From DAOUBA01 sp034432855 (GTDB lineage: Bacteria > Chloroflexota > Anaerolineae > B4-G1), in NCBI GenBank assembly GCA_034432855.1, contig DAOUBA010000187.1:1-31517 (forward strand): 31,517 bases of DNA, in the 5' to 3' direction. Each line of letters opens with the position of its first letter. Within the stretch, counting starts at the first letter, position 1. Positions 1-7,481 of the stretch are shown piece by piece. A program made the position numbers and the translations under genes. Under the pieces are notes generated by a model. The model was given only the letters and a program-made list of their open reading frames with translations. It was not told the origin of the DNA and ran no database searches.

Positions 1-59
1 TACCGTTCGTAATTTAAGGCCGCTTGGATTTCGGGTGTGAACTCGAGTTGGATAGTCAT
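1..59 (-). CDS. Partial small protein, antitoxin-like N-terminus
   Basis: Only the first 19 codons lie in the window; the gene continues off the left edge. Read on the minus strand from ATG at 59 it begins MTIQLEFTPEIQAAL. That resembles the N-terminus of short VapB or ribbon-helix-helix-type antitoxins, which often open with a beta strand followed by a 'PE' helix start. An in-frame ATG at 71 would add four residues. No clear Shine-Dalgarno sequence precedes either start. It is divergent from the next gene and its start overlaps that gene's 5' end. The antitoxin assignment rests on very few residues and is tentative. Confidence 0.4.
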   Translation of the reverse strand, partial: MTIQLEFTPEIQAALNYER

Positions 60-396
60 GGGCACAATCATACCACGTTACGCCGAGGCGCCAAAAACCG
101 CAGTTTGTGCCCGCGGGCAGTATAACCACGTGCTGGAAATGCTGATCACGTCAGGGTATCCTGTGACCTTTGCGGAGAGCCGGGGTGGGGTGTGGCGGCA
201 GGCGCAGTACACGCTCTACACCTGTGTAGACGAGGATGCTGTAGACGATGCGCTGCGCATCATCCGCGAGAATTGCCGCGCCCAGGTCGAGGTCGAAACC
301 AATGAAGCCGCGAGAACAGAGTCCATCCAGGCCATGGCAGACCTCGGCGGCGCGGTGGTGTTCGTCTGGGACGTAGAACGCATGGAAACGTATTAG
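58..396 (+). CDS. Degenerate cyclic-di-AMP receptor-like protein (PstA/DarA family)
   Basis: A 112-residue protein from ATG at 58; a GTG at 37 is also possible but overlaps the divergent gene further. The order of elements matches the PII-like cyclic-di-AMP receptor family: an N-terminal strand and helix, 'GYPVTFAESRGGVWR' aligning with the family's 'GF-x-x-T ... GGF-L-R' segment, a 'DAVDDALRIIRENC' helix, and the C-terminal 'AVVFVWDVERMETY' matching 'ATVFVLDVERFEKF'-type endings. The 'GNTT' ligand loop of typical members reads 'AQYT', the GGF Phe is Val, and the Arg before the 'T' of strand 2 is Pro, so ligand binding may be altered or lost. Family assignment is fairly secure; cyclic-di-AMP binding is not. 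It lies 42 bases upstream of the gamma-like gene on the same strand. Confidence 0.65.
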   Translation: MGTIIPRYAEAPKTAVCARGQYNHVLEMLITSGYPVTFAESRGGVWRQAQYTLYTCVDEDAVDDALRIIRENCRAQVEVETNEAARTESIQAMADLGGAVVFVWDVERMETY

Positions 397-404
397 CGCC
401 GTGA

Positions 405-423
405 GGCGGGTTGCCAGCCCGCC
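405..423. repeat. Small GC-rich palindrome between genes
   Basis: GGCGGG and CCCGCC form a perfect 6-bp stem around a 7-base loop, in the 42-base gap between the receptor-like gene and the gamma-like gene. There is no U-tract, so it is not a classical terminator. It resembles other GC-rich palindromes scattered in this window. Confidence 0.5.
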
Positions 424-438
424 CTCCACGAGAACCGT

Positions 439-1326
439 ATGGAAGACATTGCACGCATCAAGGCCCGTCTGGCCAACATCCGTTCCATAGAGCCGATTCT
501 GGAAGCCCTGCAGACGATCTCGGTCGGCGTCTGGAAGATGGCACTGAGGCAGCAGAGCCGGGTGCAAGAATATGAGGACCATCTCCGGGCCGTGGTGCCG
601 GCACTGATCCCTGCGCTGGTCGCCTCGCGCCGCCCGCCTTCTCCCGACGCCGCCACCTTCCCTCAACGCCTTGCCGTGCTGGTGATCGGCAGTGAACGGG
701 GGTTGTGCGGCGGCTTTAACAATGTGCTCGTCGGGGCGGTGGAAAAGTACGTGCGAGAGAACGGCCCCGCAGAACTGCTGGTTCTAGGCTCCCGCCTGGT
801 GCGCCTGCTCCGCCGCCGCGCACACGAACCGGCGTGGTCTAGTTCGCTCCCGACGGGTGCTCTGCCTCCCTTTGCCACTGTATGGGAGTTTAGCCATCGC
901 TGGCTGGCCGACTATGAGGCCCGTCGTCTGGATGCCGTAGACCTGATCTATAACGCCTATCGCGGGCTCGGCACCTACGCGCCGAGGGTCTTGCGCCTGT
1001 TGCCGCCAGAACTGCCGCCGGAGGTTCCGCACGAGGTCTGGCCGCCGCCGATAGTGGAAACCGAACCGCTGCACATCCTGGCCCGTGTGTTCGAACAATG
1101 GGTGACGTTGAGCCTGTACCGGGCGCTTCTCGAGTCGGCGGCATCCGAACATTCGGCGCGCTTCCAGTTGATGGAATCGGCCACGCAGAACGCCGAAAGG
1201 CTGGCCTGGGAACTGACCCGGGCCTTTCAGCCGGCCCGCCAGCAGACGATCACCCGCGAAATGCAGGAACTGGCCGTGGGCGCGGGGCTCGTCGGTCCGC
1301 GTCACACGGGTGAGATCTCAGCGTAG
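439..1326 (+). CDS. Orphan F1-ATPase gamma-subunit-like protein
   Basis: A 295-residue protein with the general plan of F-type ATPase gamma subunits. It has an N-terminal helix 'RIKARLANIRSIEPILEALQ' like the rotor coiled coil, the family signature 'SERGLCGGFNN' near residue 84, and a C-terminal helix with 'SATQNAERLAWEL' followed by 'ARQQTITREMQELAVGA'. Length matches the family (about 285-300). No other ATP synthase subunit gene is nearby, and it sits directly after the cyclic-di-AMP-receptor-like gene. The usual 'ITKAM-x-x-V' near residue 20 reads 'LEALQTIS', so it may be a paralogue rather than the working rotor subunit. Whether it enters an F1 complex cannot be decided from this sequence. 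Confidence 0.75.
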   Translation: MEDIARIKARLANIRSIEPILEALQTISVGVWKMALRQQSRVQEYEDHLRAVVPALIPALVASRRPPSPDAATFPQRLAVLVIGSERGLCGGFNNVLVGAVEKYVRENGPAELLVLGSRLVRLLRRRAHEPAWSSSLPTGALPPFATVWEFSHRWLADYEARRLDAVDLIYNAYRGLGTYAPRVLRLLPPELPPEVPHEVWPPPIVETEPLHILARVFEQWVTLSLYRALLESAASEHSARFQLMESATQNAERLAWELTRAFQPARQQTITREMQELAVGAGLVGPRHTGEISA

Positions 1327-1336
1327 AGGTTGTCCA

Positions 1337-2461
1337 ATGTCCCGTACTATCCCTCGTCGTCAACTGCTCAAATTGATCGCCGCAACGGCTGCCACGGCGG
1401 CGCTCGCGCCGGCCCTGCACGCCCGCGCCCGCTACCTCATCCTGCGGGAAGAAGATACGGACCGGTGGGTCTGGATGGGGCGGGCGATCCATCCGCTCAC
1501 CTTTTACGAAGAGCCGGCAACCTCGTCCATCCGCCTGAACACCTGCAAGCGCGATGACGCCTTCCTCATCACCCGCCACGTGCGCGCCCCGTTCAGCGCC
1601 CACAATACGCTGTGGTACGAGACACCCCTGGGCTACGTCCATTCCGCCTGGGTCTATCCGATGCGCATCTACCCGCCGCAGCCGTTCATCCGCGACGTGG
1701 GTGAGTGGGGCTTTTGGGTCGAGGTTGCCCAGCCCTACACCGAGGCGTATCTCGAACCCCGAACAAGTGCCAAAAAAGAGTACCGCTTCTACGGGAACAC
1801 CGTCTACCACGTCATCGAAGCGTTCGAGGACGAGCAGGGCACCGGCTGGTATAAGGTCTTTGACGAGTTTCCCATGCAGGACCCGCCCTACCAGTGGGTG
1901 CTGGCCAAGGACGTGCGCCGCATTCCGCGCCACGAGATGGCGCCCATCCGGCCTTTCGTGGGCAGCAAGCGGATCGAGATAGATCTGAGTAGACAGCGGC
2001 TGACGTGTTACGAAGGAGACCGTCCCGTATTCAGCACCCTCGTCTCATCGGGCGTCGGCATCCAGCAGGTACAGGTCAAGGTTGAGGTAGATGGTGTTAT
2101 CACGACACAGACGGTGAACGTAGACTTGGCTACCCATCCTGGGGAGACGAACGTGATCCTGAAGCAGCCCTCGCGCCACATGACCAACCGCCCGATGAAG
2201 CCGGGAGCCCCCTGGCCGCTGGTGGAGATATTCGACCTGCCCGGCATCCCGTGGAACCTCTTTTTCGATCTGAGCGGCACGGCCATCCACGGCACCTACT
2301 GGCACAACGACTTTGGGGTCAAGCGCAGCCACGGCTGTGTGAACGTCTCCACCTCGGCGGCGCGTTGGCTCTATCGCTGGGTCTATCCCATCGGCGGTTT
2401 TGAGGATGATTTTGTGCAGGGGGATCACCGGGTGGGGACACCGATCCGTATTTTCGAGTAG
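1337..2461 (+). CDS. Exported L,D-transpeptidase (YkuD fold)
   Basis: A 374-residue protein. ATG at 1337 follows a GAGG Shine-Dalgarno about seven bases upstream and lies just after the stop of the gamma-like gene. The N-terminus 'SRTIPRRQLLKLIAATAAT' looks like a twin-arginine signal peptide, so the protein probably acts outside the membrane. Residues about 35-200 form an N-terminal region, possibly SH3-like, with repeated Trp/Tyr-rich strands. The YkuD catalytic domain begins near 'KRIEIDLSRQRLTCYEG' (residue about 213) and ends with the active-site block 'HGTYWHNDFGVKRSHGCVN', with the catalytic Cys at residue 334. The family cross-links peptidoglycan or attaches substrates to it. The catalytic motif is intact. 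Confidence 0.9.
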   Translation: MSRTIPRRQLLKLIAATAATAALAPALHARARYLILREEDTDRWVWMGRAIHPLTFYEEPATSSIRLNTCKRDDAFLITRHVRAPFSAHNTLWYETPLGYVHSAWVYPMRIYPPQPFIRDVGEWGFWVEVAQPYTEAYLEPRTSAKKEYRFYGNTVYHVIEAFEDEQGTGWYKVFDEFPMQDPPYQWVLAKDVRRIPRHEMAPIRPFVGSKRIEIDLSRQRLTCYEGDRPVFSTLVSSGVGIQQVQVKVEVDGVITTQTVNVDLATHPGETNVILKQPSRHMTNRPMKPGAPWPLVEIFDLPGIPWNLFFDLSGTAIHGTYWHNDFGVKRSHGCVNVSTSAARWLYRWVYPIGGFEDDFVQGDHRVGTPIRIFE

Positions 2462-2473
2462 TGTGCGGAGGCG

Positions 2474-2536
2474 TGGGACATGAAACGTGAGGCATGAAAC
2501 GTGAGGCGTGAAACGTGAGGCGTAAGACGTAAGGCA
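2474..2536. repeat. Short degenerate repeats, GTGAAAC/GTGAGGC family
   Basis: Tandem imperfect 9-10-base units such as 'atgaaacgtgaggc' fill the gap between the convergent transpeptidase and lipoprotein genes. The same word family recurs inside the glycosyltransferase gene near 21333-21405 and, in reverse complement, at the start of trpF near 29938-30000. Confidence 0.75.
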
Positions 2537-2560
2537 TGGGATCTTGCGTTCTATTTTCTC

Positions 2561-3466
2561 TCATTCCCCGGGGAACTGAAGCGTCTCCCCTACCATCCGC
2601 AGCCACACCGGTATCTCATCGCCGTCCAGCCCCCGTACTCGCAACACGTAGAGCCACCGGTCCGGCCCCTGCATCACCAGCGCCTCGCCAGGGCCGCCCC
2701 CCGCGCTGCTCCAGTCCTCGTAGAAGAGGAACCCCGTCCGTCCCTGCCAGACCGTTTCCTCGACGTTCTGTACGGTCGGCGCCTCCAGCCCATAGGTCGC
2801 CTCTAGCATAACGAGCGCGTTGTTGAACAGGAGCGGCTCGGCCGGCCCCGGCGCCCACCACAGCCCCAACTCGCCGTTCCCGTGACGCCACACGCGCGCG
2901 CCAGCCACCCGATTCCCCTGAGCAGCGACCTCGACGAAATCCTCCGGCACGCACACCTCCACTGTCGGGGGTATGACGGCGCTCAGGTCACGGCAACGGA
3001 TGGGGTCTGGCCGGAAGAGCAATTGCCGCTCTCCGCTCACGCTCAGCCTGGATTGCACGATCACTTTCAACTGCCAGTCTCCCTCCGCGTGGAGCGGCAG
3101 TTGCAGCGGTTCGGTGGAGACGTAGCGGTTGTCCCCGCTCGGTTGCAGATTGAACGACCGGTAATGAGCGCCAGCGGGTGTCAGCACGTTGGCGTGGACG
3201 GTCGCCGCCACAGCGATACCTGGAGGCGGTACGAGTTCCACTTCGATGGGGACAGGCCGCAGGGCAGAGATGGGTTCGGGCCGACGGATCGTCAGCATCA
3301 GCGGCGGGATCGGCGTGGCGGTCGGCGTTGGGCTGGGGGTTAAGGTGAGGGTGGGGTGGGGCGATGGCGTGAGCGTCGGCACGAGAGTGGGAAGCGCCGC
3401 CGGCGACGCGCAGGCTGCCAGGAACGTCAGGGAGAAACAGAGTGGGACACAAAGTCTTTTCAGCAT
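2561..3466 (-). CDS. Lipoprotein with Thr/Pro-rich linker, unknown function
   Basis: A 301-residue protein from ATG at 3466, preceded by a GGAGG ribosome-binding site. The signal peptide 'MLKRLCVPLCFSLTFLAAC' ends in a lipobox (LAAC), so lipidation at Cys19 and anchoring to the outer face of the membrane are expected. A low-complexity linker of Thr, Pro and Ser (residues about 23-56) follows, then a mostly beta-strand extracellular region without a motif I recognise. The extracellular part contains 'YEDWSSAGGGPGEALVMQG' near the C-terminus. It is divergent from the DUF362 gene and convergent with the transpeptidase gene. A longer reading frame extends upstream, but the lipobox signal and ribosome-binding site fix this start. 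Confidence 0.8.
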   Translation of the reverse strand: MLKRLCVPLCFSLTFLAACASPAALPTLVPTLTPSPHPTLTLTPSPTPTATPIPPLMLTIRRPEPISALRPVPIEVELVPPPGIAVAATVHANVLTPAGAHYRSFNLQPSGDNRYVSTEPLQLPLHAEGDWQLKVIVQSRLSVSGERQLLFRPDPIRCRDLSAVIPPTVEVCVPEDFVEVAAQGNRVAGARVWRHGNGELGLWWAPGPAEPLLFNNALVMLEATYGLEAPTVQNVEETVWQGRTGFLFYEDWSSAGGGPGEALVMQGPDRWLYVLRVRGLDGDEIPVWLRMVGETLQFPGE

Positions 3467-3515
3467 AGCGCGGCCTCCACATCTTGGGCGCGGATCCATT
3501 CCGCATTGCCGCGTT

Positions 3516-3544
3516 ATGATAGCACAGGATGGAGAAGAGAGCAA
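3516..3544 (-). promoter_or_regulatory. Sigma-70 promoter for the lipoprotein gene
   Basis: On the minus strand TTGCTC (3544-3539), a 17-base spacer and TATCAT (3521-3516) form a reasonable -35/-10 pair. Transcription would start near 3509, giving a leader of about 43 bases. Confidence 0.5.
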
Positions 3545-3550
3545 AGCCAC

Positions 3551-3579
3551 TGGACAGCCACGCACAAGTAGGGTATACT
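3551..3579 (+). promoter_or_regulatory. Sigma-70 promoter for the DUF362 gene
   Basis: TGGACA (3551-3556), a 17-base spacer and TATACT (3574-3579) are close to consensus. The expected start near 3586 leaves a leader of about 32 bases containing AAGGAGG at 3606-3612, six bases before the ATG. It lies back-to-back with the lipoprotein promoter. Confidence 0.6.
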
Positions 3580-3617
3580 TTGTAGCACCTACGCCGCTAT
3601 GTCGCAAGGAGGAACTG

Positions 3618-4853
3618 ATGCGCAGAGACTTTGTAGGTCGTGGCAAGATCGCAATCCTCAGAACCCGCCCGGAGACGGTGCTGGAAGATTACGCGCGCCT
3701 GATGGATCTGGCAGGTTTTCGCCAGGCGCTACCTCAGGATAAAGAGACGGTTCTGAAAATCAACATCTCCTGGCAGACATGGTATCCGGCCTGCTCGACG
3801 ATGCCCTGGCAACTGGAGGGGGTGATTCGCGCTTTGCAGGCTGCTGGCTACCGGAATCTGATCGGCGCCCACAACAACACTGTCGTCGTAAATGCCTACG
3901 TGGGTGAGCGCAACAACAAGCACAAGTACATCGTCGAAAAGTACGGCGTGCGCAACGTCCACCTGTACGAGTCGCAATACAAGTGGGTGCGCTACGAGCC
4001 GAAACAGCCCTTCCTGGTGCTGGACAAGATATATCCCGAAGGAGTGCATATCCCCGAGATCTTGATCGGGCGCAATATCATCCACCTGCCGACGGTCAAG
4101 ACTCACGTGTTCACTACCATCACCGGCGCGATGAAGAACGCCTTCGGCGGGCTTCTCGGCACCAAGCGCCACTGGACCCATTCGGTAATCCACGAGACGC
4201 TGGTGGACCTACTGATGATCCAGCAGGACATCCATCCGGGGCTATTCGCCGTGATGGACGGCACGTTCGCCGGCGATGGCCCCGGCCCGCGCGCGATGCG
4301 CTGGCACGAAAAGGACGTCATCCTCGCCTCCGCCGACCAGGTGGCGATTGATGCGCTCTCGGCGCACCTCCAGGGATTCGACCCACTTTCGCTCCCCTTC
4401 ATCCGCATCGCCCACGAGATGGGGTTGGGCGTAGGCGATGTGCGCCAGATCGAGATCGTGGGCGAGGAGCGCGAGTGGGTGCTGGCGCAGAACTGGCATT
4501 TCGTGCAGGAAGATACCTTTGCCAGCCGCGGGCAAAAGATGATCTATCAGGGCTGGCTGCATCCACTGGAACCCTTTTTGCTGCGCACGCCGCTCGTGCC
4601 CTGGTCCTACTTTGCCAGCAATTTCTACCACAATGTCTACTGGTATCCCTTTGTTGGGCGGAAGCGGGTGCAGGCCGCGCTGGAGACCAAGTGGGGACGC
4701 ATGTTCAGCGAGTATGGCCGCGAGGCCGGCCTGGGCGGCGCGGTCATGCCGGGGATGGAGCCGCGTACCGTCGCCATCGGTGCAGCCGGACTGGGGCTGC
4801 TTGCTCTGCTGGCCGGTGCAGCCATCTGGTGGCTTTTGCGGCATGTGCGGTAA
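3618..4853 (+). CDS. DUF362 family protein with C-terminal membrane anchor
   Basis: A 411-residue protein from ATG at 3618, chosen because AAGGAGG lies just upstream; the open frame itself extends much further 5'. The DUF362 core is recognised from 'VLKINISW' near residue 46 and, in the second half, 'HLPTVKTHVFTTITGAMKN' followed by 'FGGLLGTKRHW', 'VMDGTFAGDGPGPR' and 'ASADQVAIDALSA'. The family is widespread and often iron-sulfur associated, but no ferredoxin-like Cys cluster is visible here. The last 25 residues (from 'TVAIGAAGLGLLALLAG') form one membrane helix ending in positive charges, so the domain is probably tail-anchored on the cytoplasmic side. The substrate is unknown. Confidence 0.8.
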   Translation: MRRDFVGRGKIAILRTRPETVLEDYARLMDLAGFRQALPQDKETVLKINISWQTWYPACSTMPWQLEGVIRALQAAGYRNLIGAHNNTVVVNAYVGERNNKHKYIVEKYGVRNVHLYESQYKWVRYEPKQPFLVLDKIYPEGVHIPEILIGRNIIHLPTVKTHVFTTITGAMKNAFGGLLGTKRHWTHSVIHETLVDLLMIQQDIHPGLFAVMDGTFAGDGPGPRAMRWHEKDVILASADQVAIDALSAHLQGFDPLSLPFIRIAHEMGLGVGDVRQIEIVGEEREWVLAQNWHFVQEDTFASRGQKMIYQGWLHPLEPFLLRTPLVPWSYFASNFYHNVYWYPFVGRKRVQAALETKWGRMFSEYGREAGLGGAVMPGMEPRTVAIGAAGLGLLALLAGAAIWWLLRHVR

Positions 4854-4858
4854 TTACG

Positions 4859-5377
4859 ATGGAAAAGACGCTGACAGTTATTAACCGGTTAGAGCAAGAG
4901 GGCCTCATCGGTCGATATGCGATCGGCGGGGCAGTCGCGGCAACACGCTACATCGAGCCCGTTCAGACCTACGATCTCGACATCTTTGTAGTCCTTCCTG
5001 TCCTGTCAAGCGGCTTGATCTCGCTCACGCCCATTTATGACTATCTCACCCAACGTGGCTATGTGCCGCAGGGGGAATGTATTGTCATCGAGGGCTGGCC
5101 TGTGCAGTTCCTTCCGGTCTACAACGCGCTGACGGAAGAGGCTTTGGCGCAGGCAATTGAAGTGGAGTTTGGCTCAACGCCGACTCGCGTGTTGAGCGCA
5201 GAGCACCTGGCAGCGATCATGTTGGAGACAGGGCGGCCCAAAGATCACGCGCGCCTGCTTCAGTTCTTCGAGTTCGACGCGTTGGACCGGGTGGCGTTGG
5301 AGGACATTATCGCGCGCCACGGCCTGATCACCAAGTGGGAGAGTTTTCGGAGGCGATTCCTCAGTGAGGACGAATAG
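4859..5377 (+). CDS. Nucleotidyltransferase-fold protein
   Basis: A 172-residue protein from ATG at 4859, five bases after the DUF362 stop. Residues about 20-45 contain 'YAIGGAVAATRY' followed by 'TYDLDIFVVL'. This is the GG...D-x-D pattern of DNA polymerase beta-type nucleotidyltransferases, including minimal ones used in toxin-antitoxin and abortive-infection modules. No large C-terminal substrate domain is present. Its 3' end overlaps the next small gene by 14 bases, so the two are probably translated together. It could be the toxin or catalytic half of a small module, or a stand-alone modifying enzyme. The specific function is not known. Confidence 0.65.
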   Translation: MEKTLTVINRLEQEGLIGRYAIGGAVAATRYIEPVQTYDLDIFVVLPVLSSGLISLTPIYDYLTQRGYVPQGECIVIEGWPVQFLPVYNALTEEALAQAIEVEFGSTPTRVLSAEHLAAIMLETGRPKDHARLLQFFEFDALDRVALEDIIARHGLITKWESFRRRFLSEDE

Positions 5378-5579
5378 CGAAGAGCAGCCCATAGAACGAG
5401 ATTATCCCGACATCTCGGGCATCCTATCCGCCAAAGCGCGGCGTAGACGGGCGCTTGCGGCGCTGTCCTGGGAGGAAAAAGTTGCCATCGTCGAGCGGCT
5501 GCGGGCGTTGCTGCCCAGGGGAGCGTGGAAGGAGCGGACAACCGCACAGCGTCCTGAACATACGGGAGTTGAGAGATGA
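5364..5579 (+). CDS. Small helical protein of unknown function
   Basis: A 71-residue protein with a GTG start inside the last codons of the nucleotidyltransferase gene. The central part 'AKARRRRALAALSWEEKVA' followed by 'IVERLRALLP' is strongly helical and basic then amphipathic, with a disordered C-terminus. It ends in an ATGA overlap with the next gene. Its position suggests it is a partner, possibly regulatory or antitoxin-like, of the nucleotidyltransferase. I recognise no family with confidence. Confidence 0.55.
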   Translation: MRTNSEEQPIERDYPDISGILSAKARRRRALAALSWEEKVAIVERLRALLPRGAWKERTTAQRPEHTGVER

Positions 5580-5926
5580 TTCACGTCATCGGTAAACGCT
5601 ACGCGCGGCTGACCTGGCAACAGCAATTGGGCAACCTGGCCTCTACACTGGCCCGGCTCTCGTCCCGTTGCTCCTGTCCCGAGCATGACCCCGTGGTCAC
5701 CTACTTGCTGCGCGAGGCTGCGGTACTGATCGAATGGAGCGCACCACATGCGCCCCCGGCGCTTCACCCGGACCTGGCGGCAATGCAGCGCGAGGTCCTG
5801 GCCTGGCGGGACCGTTGGCCGTTGGATCAGGCCCGCCCGCTGCTGGCCTTGCGGGCGCGGCAGATGTCCGAAGCCCTGCCGCGGATGGCGGGCTTGACGA
5901 GAACGACCCAATGGGTGAACAGTTAA
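5576..5926 (+). CDS. Hypothetical 116-residue protein
   Basis: The start ATG overlaps the previous stop (ATGA) and the stop overlaps the methyltransferase start (TAATG), so it is embedded in a coupled operon. It is mostly alpha-helical, Leu/Ala/Arg-rich and carries a short 'SSRCSCPEHDP' segment near residue 29 with two Cys and a His, too sparse for a clear metal site. The strict coupling argues it is real. It may belong to the nucleotidyltransferase module or accompany the restriction-modification genes. Confidence 0.55.
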   Translation: MIHVIGKRYARLTWQQQLGNLASTLARLSSRCSCPEHDPVVTYLLREAAVLIEWSAPHAPPALHPDLAAMQREVLAWRDRWPLDQARPLLALRARQMSEALPRMAGLTRTTQWVNS

Positions 5927-6915
5927 TGACTTCACCACTTCTTGAGAAGCCGAAGTCAATCGAGGACCATTTTCATCCGAACGCCGACCTGGTTCTCTAC
6001 CAGGGTGACGTAAGGGATTTTGTTGCCAGTCTCCCCGATAACTTTGTAAGCCTGATTATCACGTCGCCTCCTTACAACCTGGGCAAAGACTATGAAGACC
6101 GCGTTTCGATTGAGCAGTATCTCGAAACTCAGGCCGAGGTGATCGCCGAACTCTATCGGGTGCTTAGAGAGGATGGGAGTATCTGCTGGCAGGTAGGTAA
6201 TTTTGTCGAAGATGGAGAAGTTTATCCACTGGATATTCTCTACTATGCTATCTTCAAGCGGCTCAATCTGCACTTGCGGAACCGCATTATATGGCGCTTT
6301 GGGCATGGTCTGCATGCTGCAAAACGATTCTCTGGGCGTTATGAGACAATTCTGTGGTTTACGAAGAGTGACCGATATGTGTTCAACCTTGACGCTGTCC
6401 GGGTGCCCTCTAAATATCCCGGCAAGCGTCACTTCAAGGGTCCCAATAAAGGAAAGCCCTCGGGCAACCCACTGGGCAAGAACCCTTCCGATGTGTGGGA
6501 GATATTGATGCAGGATTGGGAAAGTGCCTTGTGGGACATTCCCAATGTGAAAGCGAATCACCCCGAAAAGACCATCCATCCCTGTCAGTACCCGGTCGAA
6601 TTAGTGGAACGATGTGTACTGGCGCTCACGAACGAGGGAGATTGGGTATTTGATCCGTACGTGGGGGTAGGGACATCGTTGATAGCCGCTGTCATGCACA
6701 ACCGGCGGGCGATGGGCAGTGAGAAGGAGACAACTTTTGTTGAGATCGCTCGCAACCGTTTGATGGCATACTTTAGTGGCGCACTCAGAGTGAGACCGAT
6801 GGGTAAACCAATATATACCCCAACCGGCAGAGAAAGGGTGAGTCAGATTCCTGATGAGTGGAAGAGCACTCCACAACCCAGGCTCCTGGAAGAGAGGGAA
6901 AAATACGACAAATGA
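5926..6915 (+). CDS. DNA methyltransferase of a type II restriction-modification system
   Basis: A 329-residue protein from ATG at 5926. Catalytic motif IV 'TSPPYN' lies at residue 46 and the AdoMet-binding motif I 'FDPYVGVGTS' near residue 242. This is the permuted beta-class order. SPP-Y/F/W motifs are common in N4-cytosine methyltransferases, but N6-adenine activity cannot be excluded. The segment between the motifs (about residues 100-230) is the likely target-recognition region and contains 'GRYETILWFTKSDRYVFNLD'. An ATGA overlap couples it to the endonuclease gene. Its base composition is visibly lower in GC than that of flanking dnaG and rpoD, consistent with horizontal acquisition. 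Confidence 0.88.
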   Translation: MTSPLLEKPKSIEDHFHPNADLVLYQGDVRDFVASLPDNFVSLIITSPPYNLGKDYEDRVSIEQYLETQAEVIAELYRVLREDGSICWQVGNFVEDGEVYPLDILYYAIFKRLNLHLRNRIIWRFGHGLHAAKRFSGRYETILWFTKSDRYVFNLDAVRVPSKYPGKRHFKGPNKGKPSGNPLGKNPSDVWEILMQDWESALWDIPNVKANHPEKTIHPCQYPVELVERCVLALTNEGDWVFDPYVGVGTSLIAAVMHNRRAMGSEKETTFVEIARNRLMAYFSGALRVRPMGKPIYTPTGRERVSQIPDEWKSTPQPRLLEEREKYDK

Positions 6916-7481
6916 TCATCGCGGGCGTGTATTCTTTCAAGGGCGGCAAAGAGATCATCGAATCACAGTTTGGCTCTGAATTGCAGGAAGTCCGGGAGGC
7001 CATAGCGGCTGTGGATAGTCGGGCGCATCTGACCAAGGTGAGCAGGGAAAAGACCATGCCGGGCAAAATGCTATATGAGCCGGGCTCTTTGAACGAGGCT
7101 TTCCGTAGAGAGTTTGAGGCCCGACAATGGCAGACCTGCAGGATCCATTGCAAATATCCCACAGAGTATTACGTTCCTGGCTACGTGCCTGCTACTCCAT
7201 CAAGAGGCGCCTTTCGGGAAATAGACTTTGTGAAGAACCGCATTGGAGTAGAGATCCAGTTCGGCAAATACTCGTTTATGGTTTACAACGTCTGCGCCAA
7301 GATGACGATATTTCACAAGATGGACATCATTGATGTCGGCATCGAGATCGTGCCAATGAAGGCATTCGTAGAACAGATGTCCACAGGCGTTTCCTACTTC
7401 GAGCAATTCGTGTGGGATCTCGAACATCGCGGCGTCGCCGACATTGACATTCCTGTGCTCATCTTTGGGATAGACGCATGA
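6912..7481 (+). CDS. Type II restriction endonuclease, BglII/BstYI-like
   Basis: A 189-residue protein starting inside the methyltransferase stop (ATGA). The centre reads 'REIDFVKNRIGVEIQFGKY', giving Asp105, Glu114 and Gln116. The spacing D-x8-E-x-Q is that of the BglII active site (Asp84, Glu93, Gln95 as I recall). The downstream 'KMTIFHKMDIIDVGIEIVPM' also fits this fold family. BglII relatives cut AGATCT or degenerate RGATCY sites, so a GATC-containing target is inferred. Its stop overlaps the start of dnaG by ATGA, which is unusual. The paired methyltransferase immediately upstream supports the call. Confidence 0.82.
   Translation: MIIAGVYSFKGGKEIIESQFGSELQEVREAIAAVDSRAHLTKVSREKTMPGKMLYEPGSLNEAFRREFEARQWQTCRIHCKYPTEYYVPGYVPATPSRGAFREIDFVKNRIGVEIQFGKYSFMVYNVCAKMTIFHKMDIIDVGIEIVPMKAFVEQMSTGVSYFEQFVWDLEHRGVADIDIPVLIFGIDA

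Noticed and set aside
2319..2606. Minus-strand frame containing 'LTFHASRFMPHVS'
   Set aside because: It overlaps the end of the transpeptidase gene and its only distinctive part is the intergenic repeat translated by chance; no start signal supports a gene.
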